64,000 bases of DNA from Tatumella citrea (GTDB lineage: Bacteria > Pseudomonadota > Gammaproteobacteria > Enterobacterales > Enterobacteriaceae), in contig NZ_CP015579.1 in assembly GCF_002163585.1 (NCBI RefSeq), positions 558,001 to 622,000 on the forward strand, given 5' to 3'. Below are positions 27,888 through 37,372 of this stretch, in pieces (position 1 is the first letter of the stretch; each line of letters begins with the position of its first letter). The notes below the pieces were generated by a model, which saw nothing but the letters and a program-made list of their open reading frames with translations, searched no databases and had not been told where the DNA came from. The translations under genes and the position numbers were made by a program.

Positions 27888-29255
27888 ATGAGCCAAAATA
27901 GTTTTACCGAAACCCGTTCTATCGAACCGATTCCTGACAATGAACGTCACGGCAGTATCTTCAGTCAGTTTACCTTATGGATGGGGGCAAACCTGCAAAT
28001 CACGGCAGTGATGACCGGTGCGCTGACCATCGTGTTTGGTGGAGATGTGTTCTGGTCTTTGATTGGTTTAGCTATCGGCCAGGTTGCCGGTGGCATCGTC
28101 ATGGCACTGCATGCTGCCCAGGGGCCGAAACTTGGCATCCCGCAGATGATTAGCAGTCGCGTGCAGTTTGGGGTTTATGGTGCCTGCCTGCCCATTCTGT
28201 TGGTATGCCTGATGTATCTTGGTTTTATTGCCACCGGAGCGGTACTTTCCGGGCAGGCGATCTCTGCTATTTTTGGCATTTCCGAAACCAGCGGAATTGT
28301 TATTTTTGCGGTTGCCACATTAATCATCGCTTATACCGGATACCGGTTAATTCACCTGATGGGCAAACTGGCGAGTCTGATTGGGATTATCGCGTTTGTC
28401 TGGCTGTTCTGGAAAATGGGAACCCTTCACTCGTTAAGTGAACTGTTAACCGTTCAGCCATTTCACTGGGCGACGCTGCTGACAGCGGTCGGTCTGTCTG
28501 CTTCCTGGCAGATTACCTTTGGCCCCTATGTGGCTGACTATTCCCGATATCTGCCTGCCAGTACCTCGTCACGTAAAGTGTTTTTTGCCGTTGGCGGCGG
28601 ATCGGTTATTGGTGCTCAGGTTGCGATGACCATGGGAGTCTTTGCGGCTGCGTTATCACAGGGCAAACTGATGGGGCATGAGGTTGAATATATCGTCAGC
28701 CTCGGCGGAACCGGTGGGGTAGCCATCCTGCTCTATCTGAGTATCGCTTTTGGCAAACTGACAATTAACACTCTGAACGCCTATGGCAGCATGATGTGTC
28801 TGGCCACCGTTTACAATTGCCGTGGCCGCGTGGCACACCTCAGTCAACTGGCACGTCTGGCCATTCTGGCGGCAGTGATTATTGTTGCCACGGGGCTTGC
28901 AATGATTGGCCAGCACTCTTTCCTGAGTGCCTTCAAATCCTTCCTGTTGTTCCTGTTAACCTTTTTCACTCCATGGAGTGCCGTGAACCTGGTGGATTAC
29001 TACTTTTTCAACCATCAGTCGATCGACATTGCTGCGCTGAATAATCCGGCGGGGAAATACCGGGCATGGAATGCTGTCGGGCTGGGAACGTATCTGTTAG
29101 GGGTGATAGTACAAACGCCATTTATCGACAGTGGGTTCTACAGCGGGCCAATGGTCAAAGTGTTAGGTGGCGTGGATATTTCATGGATTATCGGGCTGTT
29201 GTTGCCGGCGATTGTTTACTACTGGCTGCGCAAACGTGAGTCAGCACGCGACTAA
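27888..29255 (+). CDS. NCS1-family permease, probable urocanate transporter
   Basis: Purine-cytosine permease (NCS1) family protein of 455 residues with about 12 transmembrane segments, for example [19 protein letters not shown] and [20 protein letters not shown]. It starts at the ATG after GGGAGAT. CodB-like permeases next to hutU in Pseudomonas have been linked to urocanate uptake. The same role is likely here, but that is inference from context. It lies between hutU and hutI. Confidence 0.88.
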   Translation: MSQNSFTETRSIEPIPDNERHGSIFSQFTLWMGANLQITAVMTGALTIVFGGDVFWSLIGLAIGQVAGGIVMALHAAQGPKLGIPQMISSRVQFGVYGACLPILLVCLMYLGFIATGAVLSGQAISAIFGISETSGIVIFAVATLIIAYTGYRLIHLMGKLASLIGIIAFVWLFWKMGTLHSLSELLTVQPFHWATLLTAVGLSASWQITFGPYVADYSRYLPASTSSRKVFFAVGGGSVIGAQVAMTMGVFAAALSQGKLMGHEVEYIVSLGGTGGVAILLYLSIAFGKLTINTLNAYGSMMCLATVYNCRGRVAHLSQLARLAILAAVIIVATGLAMIGQHSFLSAFKSFLLFLLTFFTPWSAVNLVDYYFFNHQSIDIAALNNPAGKYRAWNAVGLGTYLLGVIVQTPFIDSGFYSGPMVKVLGGVDISWIIGLLLPAIVYYWLRKRESARD

Positions 29256-29266
29256 AGAGGTTTGTT

Positions 29267-30475
29267 ATGTACACACTTTGGCATCATTGCCGGGCAGTGA
29301 CCATGTCCTGTGGAAAATATCATCTGATCTCTGATGCAGCGCTGCTGACTCACGGAAAGACGATTTTTTGGATCGGAGAGTCCGGCTGCCTGCCGGAGGT
29401 TTCGGTAACCCGCCGGGTTGACCTGAAAGGGCGGCTGGTTACTCCCGGGCTGGTGGATTGCCATACGCACTCGGTATTTGGTGGCAACCGTGCAGCAGAA
29501 TTTGAACAGCGCCTGCAGGGCATCAGTTATGCTGAGATAGCCGCTGCAGGTGGCGGAATAGCCAGTACCGTGCGTGAGACCCGCGAGGCCAGCGAACAGC
29601 TATTGCTGAAGCAGGCGACTCAACGTATTCAGGCTTTGAGACAGGATGGCGTCACTGCGCTGGAGATAAAATCCGGATATGGTCTGGATCTGCAAAGTGA
29701 ACGGAAAATGTTGCGGGTGATCAGGCAGCTTGGCCGCGAGCTACCTCTGACTATCCGCAGTACCTGCCTCGCCGCACATGCCGTTCCGCCGGAGTATCAG
29801 GGACGAGCCGATGACTGGATTGATTACATTTGCCAGCAATTGCTGCCCGAATTGCATCAGGAAGGGCTGGTGGATGCGGTAGATGCATTCTGTGAGCACC
29901 TGGCATTTTCGGCAGCTCAGGTAGAACGGGTATTTCAGGTAGCCACCTCGCTGGGCTTACCGGTAAAGCTGCACGCGGAACAACTCTCACTGCAACATGG
30001 TGCCGCACTGGCCGCACGCTATCATGCATTATCAGCCGACCATCTGGAATATCTGTGTGAGCCGGACATTGCAGAGATGGCGCAACAAGGTACCGTCGCG
30101 GTGTTGTTGCCAGGCGCTTATTACTTCTTACGCGAAACCCGGCAACCACCGGTCAGTTTACTGCGTCAGTACGGCGTTGCGATGGCGATTTCCAGTGATA
30201 TGAACCCCGGAACTTCCCCGATGTTATCGCTGAGATTAGTGATGAATATGGCCTGTACCCTGTTCCGGATGACACCGGAAGAGGCGCTGGCCGGGGTGAC
30301 TATTTATGCCGCCCGGGCGCTGGGCATTGAAAATGATTGCGGCTCACTGGAAGCAGGTAAAGAGGCCAGCTTCGTTGCCTGGGATGTAGAACATCCCGCT
30401 GAACTGAGCTACTGGCTGGGTGGGACATTATCGAAACAGGTTATCTTTCAGGGGGAGGAAGTCTATCGTGACTAA
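29267..30475 (+). CDS. hutI: Imidazolonepropionase HutI
   Basis: Amidohydrolase of 402 residues that opens 4-imidazolone-5-propanoate to N-formimino-L-glutamate. The metal site opens with [19 protein letters not shown]. Further family motifs are [33 protein letters not shown] and [11 protein letters not shown]. It overlaps the hutG start by eight bases, consistent with one transcript. Confidence 0.95.
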   Translation: MYTLWHHCRAVTMSCGKYHLISDAALLTHGKTIFWIGESGCLPEVSVTRRVDLKGRLVTPGLVDCHTHSVFGGNRAAEFEQRLQGISYAEIAAAGGGIASTVRETREASEQLLLKQATQRIQALRQDGVTALEIKSGYGLDLQSERKMLRVIRQLGRELPLTIRSTCLAAHAVPPEYQGRADDWIDYICQQLLPELHQEGLVDAVDAFCEHLAFSAAQVERVFQVATSLGLPVKLHAEQLSLQHGAALAARYHALSADHLEYLCEPDIAEMAQQGTVAVLLPGAYYFLRETRQPPVSLLRQYGVAMAISSDMNPGTSPMLSLRLVMNMACTLFRMTPEEALAGVTIYAARALGIENDCGSLEAGKEASFVAWDVEHPAELSYWLGGTLSKQVIFQGEEVYRD

Positions 30476-31280
30476 GGCATTTGAATTAACCCGCGGAACA
30501 CTACCATTACTGATCAGTATGCCCCATCCGGGAACAGCGCTGACCAAAGGGGTTGCTGCCGGGCTGACCACCAGAGGGCGCCGGCTGGAGGATACCGACT
30601 GGCACATTCCGGAACTCTATCAGGGAATTGCTGAGTCGGGTGCCAGCACCCTGGTCGCCGGTTATTCGCGTTATGTGGTGGATTTAAACCGTCCGGCTGA
30701 TGATAAACCATTGTACAGCAGCGCAACCACCGGACTATTTACCGATATTTTCTTTGACGGTGAGCCACTGTTTACCCAAGGAGGCCAGCCAGATCAGTCT
30801 GAGAAAGCACAGATTCTCACTTCTGTCTGGCAGCCCTATCACGATGCTTTGGCCGCTGAACTGACGAGATTACGGGATAAGTTCGGTTACGTGTTGCTCT
30901 GGGATGCGCATTCTATCCGTTCTGTGGTTCCACGGTTATTTGAAGGCCGCCTGCCGGATCTCAATTTCGGTACTGCTGACGGCCACAGCTGTGATCCGGC
31001 ATTAAGCCAGGCTTTACTGCAATGTTGCGAAAATCCACCGGCAGAAACGCCGCTTTACAGCCATGTGCTGAACGGTCGGTTTAAAGGTGGTTACATTACC
31101 AGGCACTATGGCAATCCACAGCAGCATATTCATGCTGTGCAGCTGGAAATGGCACAGTGTATTTATATGGATGAGGAGAGTTTTGCCTGGCAACCGGCGA
31201 TCGCTGCCCGGGTTCAGCGCCTGCTCAAGGCGCTGACCGATACTGCACTGAACTGGGCAAAACAGCGTTATCAGGAATAA
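30468..31280 (+). CDS. hutG: N-formylglutamate deformylase HutG
   Basis: N-formylglutamate amidohydrolase of 270 residues, last step to glutamate plus formate. I choose the GTG start that follows GGGGGAGGAA, giving [20 protein letters not shown]. An ATG 16 codons earlier lies inside hutI and has no such site. Motifs are [26 protein letters not shown] and GGYITRHYG. This deformylase-type HutG pairs with HutF, so the cluster encodes the five-step formylglutamate route. Confidence 0.94.
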   Translation: MTKAFELTRGTLPLLISMPHPGTALTKGVAAGLTTRGRRLEDTDWHIPELYQGIAESGASTLVAGYSRYVVDLNRPADDKPLYSSATTGLFTDIFFDGEPLFTQGGQPDQSEKAQILTSVWQPYHDALAAELTRLRDKFGYVLLWDAHSIRSVVPRLFEGRLPDLNFGTADGHSCDPALSQALLQCCENPPAETPLYSHVLNGRFKGGYITRHYGNPQQHIHAVQLEMAQCIYMDEESFAWQPAIAARVQRLLKALTDTALNWAKQRYQE

Positions 31281-31463
31281 TTATCTCTGACATTCTGCCG
31301 GAGTTCAGGTATCCGGCTTTCTGACAACACCGTTACTCAGGAAATCCGGTATTTATCTCCGGTAAGGTGATTCATTGTGGTCATCTTGCCGGGGGATCTC
31401 GCCTCTGCTGGCTATGTCTGAAACGCTGCCATCGCCCCTTTAGCCAACCAATACGCTTGTCAC

Positions 31464-31475
31464 GTTATCGATAAC
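31464..31475. promoter_or_regulatory. GntR/IdnR-like operator before idnD
   Basis: GTTATCGATAAC is a perfect 12-base palindrome about 100 bases upstream of idnD. It resembles LacI-family gluconate/idonate operators of enterobacteria (GTTAC/GTTAT half sites). No gntR or idnR gene is in the window. Confidence 0.55.
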
Positions 31476-31575
31476 AGACTTCTTTAACATAAAGTAATCC
31501 GCTGCTCATCACAGTTTTCTCTGGTAAATCACGCTCTGATACGCGCCTGAACAACTGTATTTGCAGAGGGCGACC

Positions 31576-32619
31576 ATGAACACCATTATCAAGATCACCA
31601 CCAATTCCTGCATGATTTCTGGTAAGCAACAGGTTGAAGTGACGAGCCAGCAGGTAAATTATCAGGGCACCGGAACTCTGGTACGTATTACCCGTGGCGG
31701 GATCTGTGGTTCTGATTTGCATTATTACCAGCACGGTAAGGTGGGGAGTTTTGCCGTAAAAATGCCTATGATTCTCGGGCATGAAGTGATTGGTTTGGTG
31801 GTGAAAAGTGATAATCCGGCATTACCGGAAAACCAGAAAGTTGCGATCAATCCCTCCAAACCCTGCGGTCACTGTAAATACTGTGAAGCCGGAGAAGAGA
31901 ATCAGTGCACCACTATGCGTTTTTTTGGCAGTGCGATGTACTTTCCGCATGTGGATGGCGGTTTCAGTCAGTACAAAATCGTCGACAGCGCTCAGTGCAT
32001 CCCCTTCAATAATCAGGCCGATGACAGAGTGATGGTATTTGCAGAACCTCTGGCCGTATGCATTCATGCGACTTATCAGGCGGGTGATCTACAGGGTAAA
32101 AAAGTGTTTATTTCCGGCGTGGGCCCTATTGGTTGCCTGATTGCGGCAGCAGCTAAAGCCCGCGGAGCCGCAGAAGTGGTGTGTACCGATATCAGCCCGC
32201 GCTCGCTGGCAATGGCGGAGGCCATGGGTGCGACACAGACAATCGATGCCTCACAGGGCGATTTCACACCTTTCCTTGCCGACAAGGGCTATTTCGATGT
32301 TTCTTTTGAGGCATCCGGCCATCCCGCTTCTCTGACCCGTTGTCTTGAGGTTACCCGTGCGAAAGGCACGCTGGTACAGGTTGGCATGGGGGGGGATGTA
32401 CCTGGTTTTCCGGTCATGATGTTGATTGCCAAAGAGATCAATCTTGTCGGATCGTTCCGCTTTACCCACGAATTTGTCACCGCTGTTGAATGGCTGGAAA
32501 ACGGTACCATCGACCCATTGCCGTTATATAGCGGTGAATTTGACTATCAGGATATTGATGCGGCACTTAATTTTGCCGGAGATAAGCAGAGAGCAGCTAA
32601 AGTTCAGCTGTCCTTTTGA
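31576..32619 (+). CDS. idnD: L-idonate 5-dehydrogenase
   Basis: Zinc-dependent medium-chain dehydrogenase of 347 residues, very similar to E. coli IdnD (ITRGGICGSDLHYYQ, NPSKPCGHCKYC, MRFFGSAMYFPHVDGGF). Catalytic zinc ligands are in GICGSD and GHEVIG, and the structural zinc Cys cluster is in CGHCKYCEAGEENQC. The cofactor site is SGVGPIGC. It interconverts L-idonate and 5-keto-D-gluconate. It starts at the ATG after AGAGGGCGACC. It is followed by a gluconate-type permease, but idnO and idnR are absent. Confidence 0.93.
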   Translation: MNTIIKITTNSCMISGKQQVEVTSQQVNYQGTGTLVRITRGGICGSDLHYYQHGKVGSFAVKMPMILGHEVIGLVVKSDNPALPENQKVAINPSKPCGHCKYCEAGEENQCTTMRFFGSAMYFPHVDGGFSQYKIVDSAQCIPFNNQADDRVMVFAEPLAVCIHATYQAGDLQGKKVFISGVGPIGCLIAAAAKARGAAEVVCTDISPRSLAMAEAMGATQTIDASQGDFTPFLADKGYFDVSFEASGHPASLTRCLEVTRAKGTLVQVGMGGDVPGFPVMMLIAKEINLVGSFRFTHEFVTAVEWLENGTIDPLPLYSGEFDYQDIDAALNFAGDKQRAAKVQLSF

Positions 32620-32757
32620 ACGGGCATGACGAAAGTATCGCTGTTGTTCCCGTGGTAGCGGAACAGGGCGTTGACTGTCTGATGTGCTGAATCAGAGTTT
32701 TTTTACTTTTTTACTCATCTGTCCTTTTCTGTTTATACCTTTAATGGGAGCTGAATT

Positions 32758-34077
32758 ATGCCAATTACAATAATAGCGCTCGGGGTAATACTGCTGCTGG
32801 TCCTGATGATTGTTTTCAAGGCCAACGGCTTTTTATCTCTGATTTTTGTCTCCATCGTCGTAGGTATAGCCGAAGGGATGACACCGTTGCAGGCCCTGGC
32901 TTCTGTACAAAAAGGGGTTGGCGGTACTCTGGGCAGCCTTGCGATGATTCTTGGTTTTGGTGCCATGCTCGGTAAGCTGGTGTCAGATACCGGGGCCGCC
33001 CAACGGGTGGCGACCACGTTGATTGCGGCTTTTGGTAAACAGCGGGTGCAATGGGCTCTGATGGTGACAGGGCTGATTGTCGGGCTGGCCATGTTTTATG
33101 AAATTGGTTTTGTCCTGTTGTTACCGCTGGTGTTTACCGTGGTGGCCGCCGCCGGTATGCCATTACTGTATGTGGGGCTGCCGATGGTGGCTGCATTGTC
33201 AGTGACCCATTGCTTCCTGCCTCCGCACCCGGGGCCGACGGCGATCGCCGCTATCTTCGGGGCCAATCTGGGTACCACACTGTTGTATGGCATAATTATT
33301 ACCCTGCCAACGGTGATTGTGGCCGGTCCGGTATTTTCTAAGTTCCTAAAAAACTTTGAAAAAGAACCGCCGGAAGGGCTGTATAACCCCAAAATTTTCG
33401 CCGAACATGAGTTGCCCGGATTCGCTATTAGTATATTTGCTGCAGTCATCCCGGTGATCCTTATGGCGATTGCCGCAGTTTTTGAACTCACAACTCCGAA
33501 AGAGAATCCGCTCCGTCAGTTTTTCGAATTTATTGGTAACCCTGCGATCGCGCTGTTTATTGCCGTGGTGATCGCCGTATTTACCCTCGGATTGCGCAAT
33601 GGCCGGAAAATGGGCGAAGTCATGGAGATGTGCAGCTCCTCAATTTCGTCAATTGCCATGATTGTATTTATCATTGCCGGTGGCGGGGCATTTAAACAAG
33701 TCCTGGTGGACAGTGGGGTGGGCGATTTTATCGCAGGAATGATGAAAGGATCGTCATTGTCGCCACTATTGATGTGCTGGACCGTGGCGGCAATGCTGCG
33801 AGTTGCGTTGGGATCAGCCACAGTAGCGGCGATTACTACCGCGGGTATTGTCACTCCGATTATCGCGGTGACTCACGCAGACCCTGCACTAATGGTGTTG
33901 GCGGTAGGGTCTGGTAGCGTGATCGCCTCGCATGTTAATGACCCCGGTTTCTGGTTATTCAAAGGCTACTTTAATCTGAGCGTGACTGAAACACTGAAAA
34001 CCTGGACTGTGATGGAAACACTGATTTCGGTGATGGGTCTGGCCGGAGTCCTTATTCTTAACTCAGTACTGCACTAA
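32758..34077 (+). CDS. idnT: Gluconate/idonate:H+ symporter (GntP family)
   Basis: GntP-family permease of 439 residues with about 12-14 hydrophobic segments. It is very close to E. coli IdnT/GntT: GVGGTLGSLAMILGFGAMLG, SVTHCFLPPHPGPTAIA, ASHVNDPGFWLFKGYFNL. It imports gluconate or related hexonates. It lies 138 bases after idnD, so it could be in the same operon or have its own promoter. The idnT name rests on context; gntT-like is equally possible. Confidence 0.88.
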   Translation: MPITIIALGVILLLVLMIVFKANGFLSLIFVSIVVGIAEGMTPLQALASVQKGVGGTLGSLAMILGFGAMLGKLVSDTGAAQRVATTLIAAFGKQRVQWALMVTGLIVGLAMFYEIGFVLLLPLVFTVVAAAGMPLLYVGLPMVAALSVTHCFLPPHPGPTAIAAIFGANLGTTLLYGIIITLPTVIVAGPVFSKFLKNFEKEPPEGLYNPKIFAEHELPGFAISIFAAVIPVILMAIAAVFELTTPKENPLRQFFEFIGNPAIALFIAVVIAVFTLGLRNGRKMGEVMEMCSSSISSIAMIVFIIAGGGAFKQVLVDSGVGDFIAGMMKGSSLSPLLMCWTVAAMLRVALGSATVAAITTAGIVTPIIAVTHADPALMVLAVGSGSVIASHVNDPGFWLFKGYFNLSVTETLKTWTVMETLISVMGLAGVLILNSVLH

Positions 34078-34089
34078 TCTGTTAATGCT

Positions 34090-34125
34090 CCCCGTGCCGG
34101 CAGACTGTGTGCCGCCGGCGAGGGG
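34090..34125. terminator. Hairpin between the permease and lactonase genes
   Basis: CCCC-GT-GCCGGC pairs with GCCGGC-GA-GGGG around a 12-base loop. It lies just after the permease stop and between convergent genes. The T tract is weak. Confidence 0.5.
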
Positions 34126-34173
34126 ATGTTTGACCGAGAATTACAGTAGGGTTCGGGATAACCGGTGGTCATC

Positions 34174-35268
34174 TTACCTAAGAAATTTAATGTCGGTCGG
34201 GGTGCCAATATGCAGGCTCTTGCCGGCCGGGTGTAATTCGCCATTTTCCGGATCCCGCGAAAATACGACTACCGAATTCGACCAGACATTGGCGGCCAGC
34301 AGGAAATTCCCGCTGTTATCAAAGGCAAAGGCTCTGGGTTCAACACCGCCGGAAGAAAACTGTCGCCTGTCACTCAGGCGACCGCTCTGTGGATCTACGC
34401 TGAACACTAAAATTTCATTGTGCTGCTGGCGGTTCCCTGCATAGAGAAACCGGCCATCCGGGCTGAACAGTATCCCTGCACCGGCATTTTCCTGAGGCGA
34501 GTCACTGTCAGACAGACCGATTACCTGAACAGCCTGCAGTTGATCATTGGCTATCTGAAATACGTGAATCTGTGCCGACATCTCGGTGACAATGCAGAGA
34601 AAACGGCCATCTGCTGAAAACGCCATATGCCGCGGACCTGCTCCACCGGGGAAACGGATATCGTCCTGCGGCTGAGGCTGGAAAGGTGTATCGGTATGCG
34701 GCTGGTAGTGATAGACCCGCACAATGTCGGCTCCCAGGTCGGCCACATATAATGTTTTACCATCGGGACTGATATTGACCGAGTGAGCATGTCCGCTCTG
34801 CTGGCGGTCAGTGAGCACTGCAGATCCTTTTTCGAAGCGAACGTGCTGGACAGCTTCACCTATCTCCCCTGAATCTGCTAACGGGAACACAATAAATCCG
34901 GCATTGTTCATGCCGTCTGAATAGTTTGCCGCCAGCAGATAGTTGCCATCCGGGGTCAGACAGGCGTGGGTCGGGTGGGCGCCCCGGGTCTGCTGACTGT
35001 TGATTAACCGCAACGGACCTTGCGGGTTAATTTCAACGGCACTTACGCGGCCGGTTTCACTTTCATTGGCGGTGTACAGGAAACGTTGATCCCTGCTGAC
35101 AACAATCCAGGACGGGTTGTCGGTTTTCAGCCTATCCACGATATGCAGGCTGCCATCAGGGAGCAGGTGTAAACGATAAATTCCTTCACTGGGATGAGAT
35201 GTTTTCTCTGCCCGGGGGTTACCGGACACTCCGGTCCAGCTTCCCAGCAATAGAGTTTGAGGTTGCAT
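34174..35268 (-). CDS. Lactonase family protein (6-phosphogluconolactonase-like beta-propeller)
   Basis: Seven-bladed beta-propeller lactonase of 364 residues, related to YbhE/Pgl. Repeating blade motifs are visible: FLYTANESETGRVSAVEINP, HSVNISPDGKTLYVADLGAD and LFSPDGRFLYAGNRQQHNEI. I trimmed 56 upstream codons because the family begins at TLLLGSWTG and the extension is not protein-like. The enzyme would open gluconolactone-type lactones, fitting the idonate/gluconate genes upstream and the sugar dehydrogenase downstream. No signal peptide is seen, so it is likely cytoplasmic. Confidence 0.85.
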   Translation of the reverse strand: MQPQTLLLGSWTGVSGNPRAEKTSHPSEGIYRLHLLPDGSLHIVDRLKTDNPSWIVVSRDQRFLYTANESETGRVSAVEINPQGPLRLINSQQTRGAHPTHACLTPDGNYLLAANYSDGMNNAGFIVFPLADSGEIGEAVQHVRFEKGSAVLTDRQQSGHAHSVNISPDGKTLYVADLGADIVRVYHYQPHTDTPFQPQPQDDIRFPGGAGPRHMAFSADGRFLCIVTEMSAQIHVFQIANDQLQAVQVIGLSDSDSPQENAGAGILFSPDGRFLYAGNRQQHNEILVFSVDPQSGRLSDRRQFSSGGVEPRAFAFDNSGNFLLAANVWSNSVVVFSRDPENGELHPAGKSLHIGTPTDIKFLR

Positions 35269-35837
35269 ACTGAGCGGTTCCTGAGTCAGGGGCGTTTTCT
35301 TCTGAGCATACGTGATATGGCAGGACAAAAACAGCTTCTGACCATCAGCCATGCAGGCGGTGAAACAGGTATCTGAACCGGTCTGATAAACGTGTGGCGA
35401 CCCATAAAAGCAAGGCTGTAATATCTGCCAACTCATCGATGATATTAATGTTTATATGGCAGGCAGGCGGTGAAGGCTTTGGCAGGCTTTGTGATATTCA
35501 CGGGAAGCGATTTCATTAAGGTTATGTATATAAAATAAAATATTAACGCATCTTCAGCTTCAATATTCCTGTTAAAGCTGTCATGACTATGAAATAGTGA
35601 ACCCGCATCGTCACAGTGAAAGTTATCTTATAAATTATCGGACCTGCGATCGCAGCCTTCCGGTGGCCAGGCGATGGCATGTCTCAACCGTGGTCTGCTT
35701 TAGCGGTTTCGATGCAGGCAGGCTGCGGATGCCATCTGTTTTCCCTTTCTGTGACGGCTAAAACTAAGGCTCAGGATCTGTCGGTAGTAGCGGACGGCAT
35801 TTTATTTACGGGTATGCATCACAGACAGGAGAAACGG
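35269..35837. other. Intergenic region upstream of the lactonase and hydrolase genes
   Basis: About 570 bases between divergent genes. Open frames run into it from both sides (to about 35436 and from 35679) but neither extension looks like protein. The 35450-35640 part is AT-rich and probably holds both promoters. No RNA gene or repeat recognised. Confidence 0.5.
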
Positions 35838-36965
35838 ATGAATAAAGTTAAAGCTGTTTTACTGGCGACAGTCGTCGCTGTAAGTGCTGCGGTGCATGCC
35901 GCACCGGTGACACCGAACGGTGTGCTACTGACAAAATCTCCTCTGCCGGCGGATCACGGTTTATCTGAAGCTTCGGCGCAATATCTGATTCGTTACTCTT
36001 CGCTGGACGGTGTAGATGGTAAAACTCCCCGCCAGGACAGTGGGGCGGTTTTTTTACCGAAAGGCCCGGCTCCGCAAGGAGGATGGCCGGTAGTGGTCTG
36101 GACTCATGGCACCGTAGGTGTAGCGAATGACTGTGCGCCTTCTCTTAATCCCCGTTCAGCACGTGATCAGCAATATCTGAACAGCTGGTTATCTCTGGGA
36201 TTTGCGGTGGTAGCGCCTGATTATGCCGGACTGGGATCGGCCGGATTACATCACTATCTTAATGCGCGGTCTGAGGCCTGGAGTGTACTGGACAGTGCTA
36301 CCGCAGCCCTGAAAAGCTTCCCTTTGAGTAATAAACTGATCATCGTGGGTCAGTCGCAGGGGGCGCATGCCGCTTTTGCAGCCTCCGGTTATCAGCCATC
36401 TTATGCCCCGGATCTGCATGTGTTGGGCACGGTGTTAACTGGCACGCCTTATATTAATGCTCATACTACCGTCAGTGATATTTTTAAAACCACCTCAGTG
36501 ACATCCGCAGGCGATCCGAAAATCCCTTATGCGTACTATATTTTCCTCTCGGCAGCGGACGAAAATAAAAAACTGAAAGTGGCTGACTATTTCCAGAAAC
36601 AGGCCATTGCCGATGTGAAACTGGCGGAGCAGCTGTGTATTACCCCGCTGACAAAACACGTTATGGAACAACGGCTGAACGATAAAAACAGTTTCCTGCC
36701 TGATTTTCAGGGATTACTGGATTCCCAGTTGCCGTCATTACGCTACAACACGCTAAAAATTGATCATCCGGTGTTTATCGGCATCGGCTTGCAGGACGTT
36801 AATGTGCCGACAGCCATGCAGCAACAATTTGCCAAAGATGTACAGGCAGCCGGAACCCCGGTGGAAGTGAAGCAGTATGCAGGGATGGATCACGGGGGAA
36901 CGGTGAATGTTTCGCTGCGCGACTCGGTTCCGTTTGTTTACCGGGTGATGGCTGCGGATAAATAA
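35838..36965 (+). CDS. Secreted alpha/beta hydrolase, lipase-like
   Basis: Secreted hydrolase of 375 residues starting at the ATG after CAGGAGAAACGG. The signal peptide (VKAVLLATVVAVSAAVHA) is followed by mature APVTP. The fold motifs are VVWTHGTVG for the oxyanion loop, APDYAGLGSAG, the nucleophile elbow GQSQG and a late His in MDHGG. It resembles secretory lipase (LIP-type) and acyl hydrolase proteins. Natural substrate unknown. The chorismate-family gene follows after 51 bases. Confidence 0.82.
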   Translation: MNKVKAVLLATVVAVSAAVHAAPVTPNGVLLTKSPLPADHGLSEASAQYLIRYSSLDGVDGKTPRQDSGAVFLPKGPAPQGGWPVVVWTHGTVGVANDCAPSLNPRSARDQQYLNSWLSLGFAVVAPDYAGLGSAGLHHYLNARSEAWSVLDSATAALKSFPLSNKLIIVGQSQGAHAAFAASGYQPSYAPDLHVLGTVLTGTPYINAHTTVSDIFKTTSVTSAGDPKIPYAYYIFLSAADENKKLKVADYFQKQAIADVKLAEQLCITPLTKHVMEQRLNDKNSFLPDFQGLLDSQLPSLRYNTLKIDHPVFIGIGLQDVNVPTAMQQQFAKDVQAAGTPVEVKQYAGMDHGGTVNVSLRDSVPFVYRVMAADK

Positions 36966-37016
36966 TCTGCCAGGGGATAACAGGCACTTCGTTTTTGCTA
37001 AATAACAGGTAAAGAT

Positions 37017-37304
37017 ATGGATTATCAGTCAATTGATGATGTCAGGCAGGATATAGATCGTCTGGACACCCAACTGGTTCGTTTGCTGGCTGAACGCCAG
37101 CGTTGTGTTCAGGCTGCTGCCGGTTTTAAAACTGACCCCGGATTAATTCCTGCTCCGGAACGGGTCGCTGCGGTTATTAAACGGATTAAGGTACTGGCGG
37201 AACAGCAGGGGTTATCAGTGACAGTGGCTGAAACAGTCTGGCGGGAAATGATCAGTAGTTTTATTGCGCTGGAAACTGAGTATCACCAACAGACAGCCCG
37301 GTGA
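37017..37304 (+). CDS. AroQ-fold chorismate mutase / PchB-like isochorismate lyase
   Basis: All-helical AroQ-type protein of 95 residues. The pattern DDVRQDIDRLDTQLVRLLAE followed by AAAGFKTDPGLIPAPERVAA resembles Pseudomonas PchB (salicylate-forming isochorismate-pyruvate lyase) as much as chorismate mutase. The Lys of GFKT is the catalytic loop residue in PchB. There is no signal peptide and no pchA or siderophore gene nearby. The reaction cannot be decided from sequence. Confidence 0.82.
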   Translation: MDYQSIDDVRQDIDRLDTQLVRLLAERQRCVQAAAGFKTDPGLIPAPERVAAVIKRIKVLAEQQGLSVTVAETVWREMISSFIALETEYHQQTAR

Positions 37305-37316
37305 TCAGAGCCAGTA

Positions 37317-37344
37317 ATTAGCGACAGCCGAAGCTGTCGCTAAT
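37317..37344. terminator. Perfect 12-base stem hairpin between convergent genes
   Basis: ATTAGCGACAGC and GCTGTCGCTAAT form a perfect 12-base stem with a CGAA loop. It is 13 bases after the chorismate-family stop and 29 bases before the cytochrome stop. It is likely a bidirectional transcript end, though T runs are absent. Confidence 0.6.
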
Positions 37345-37372
37345 AGCAGAGTGATTCTAAAACCTTCCGTGA

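Noticed and set aside
35269..35436. N-terminal extension of the lactonase
   Set aside because: The propeller family begins at the chosen start and the extension shows no signal peptide or conserved motif.
35679..35837. Upstream extension of the secreted hydrolase
   Set aside because: It would bury the signal peptide; the ATG at 35838 follows CAGGAG and starts the signal directly.
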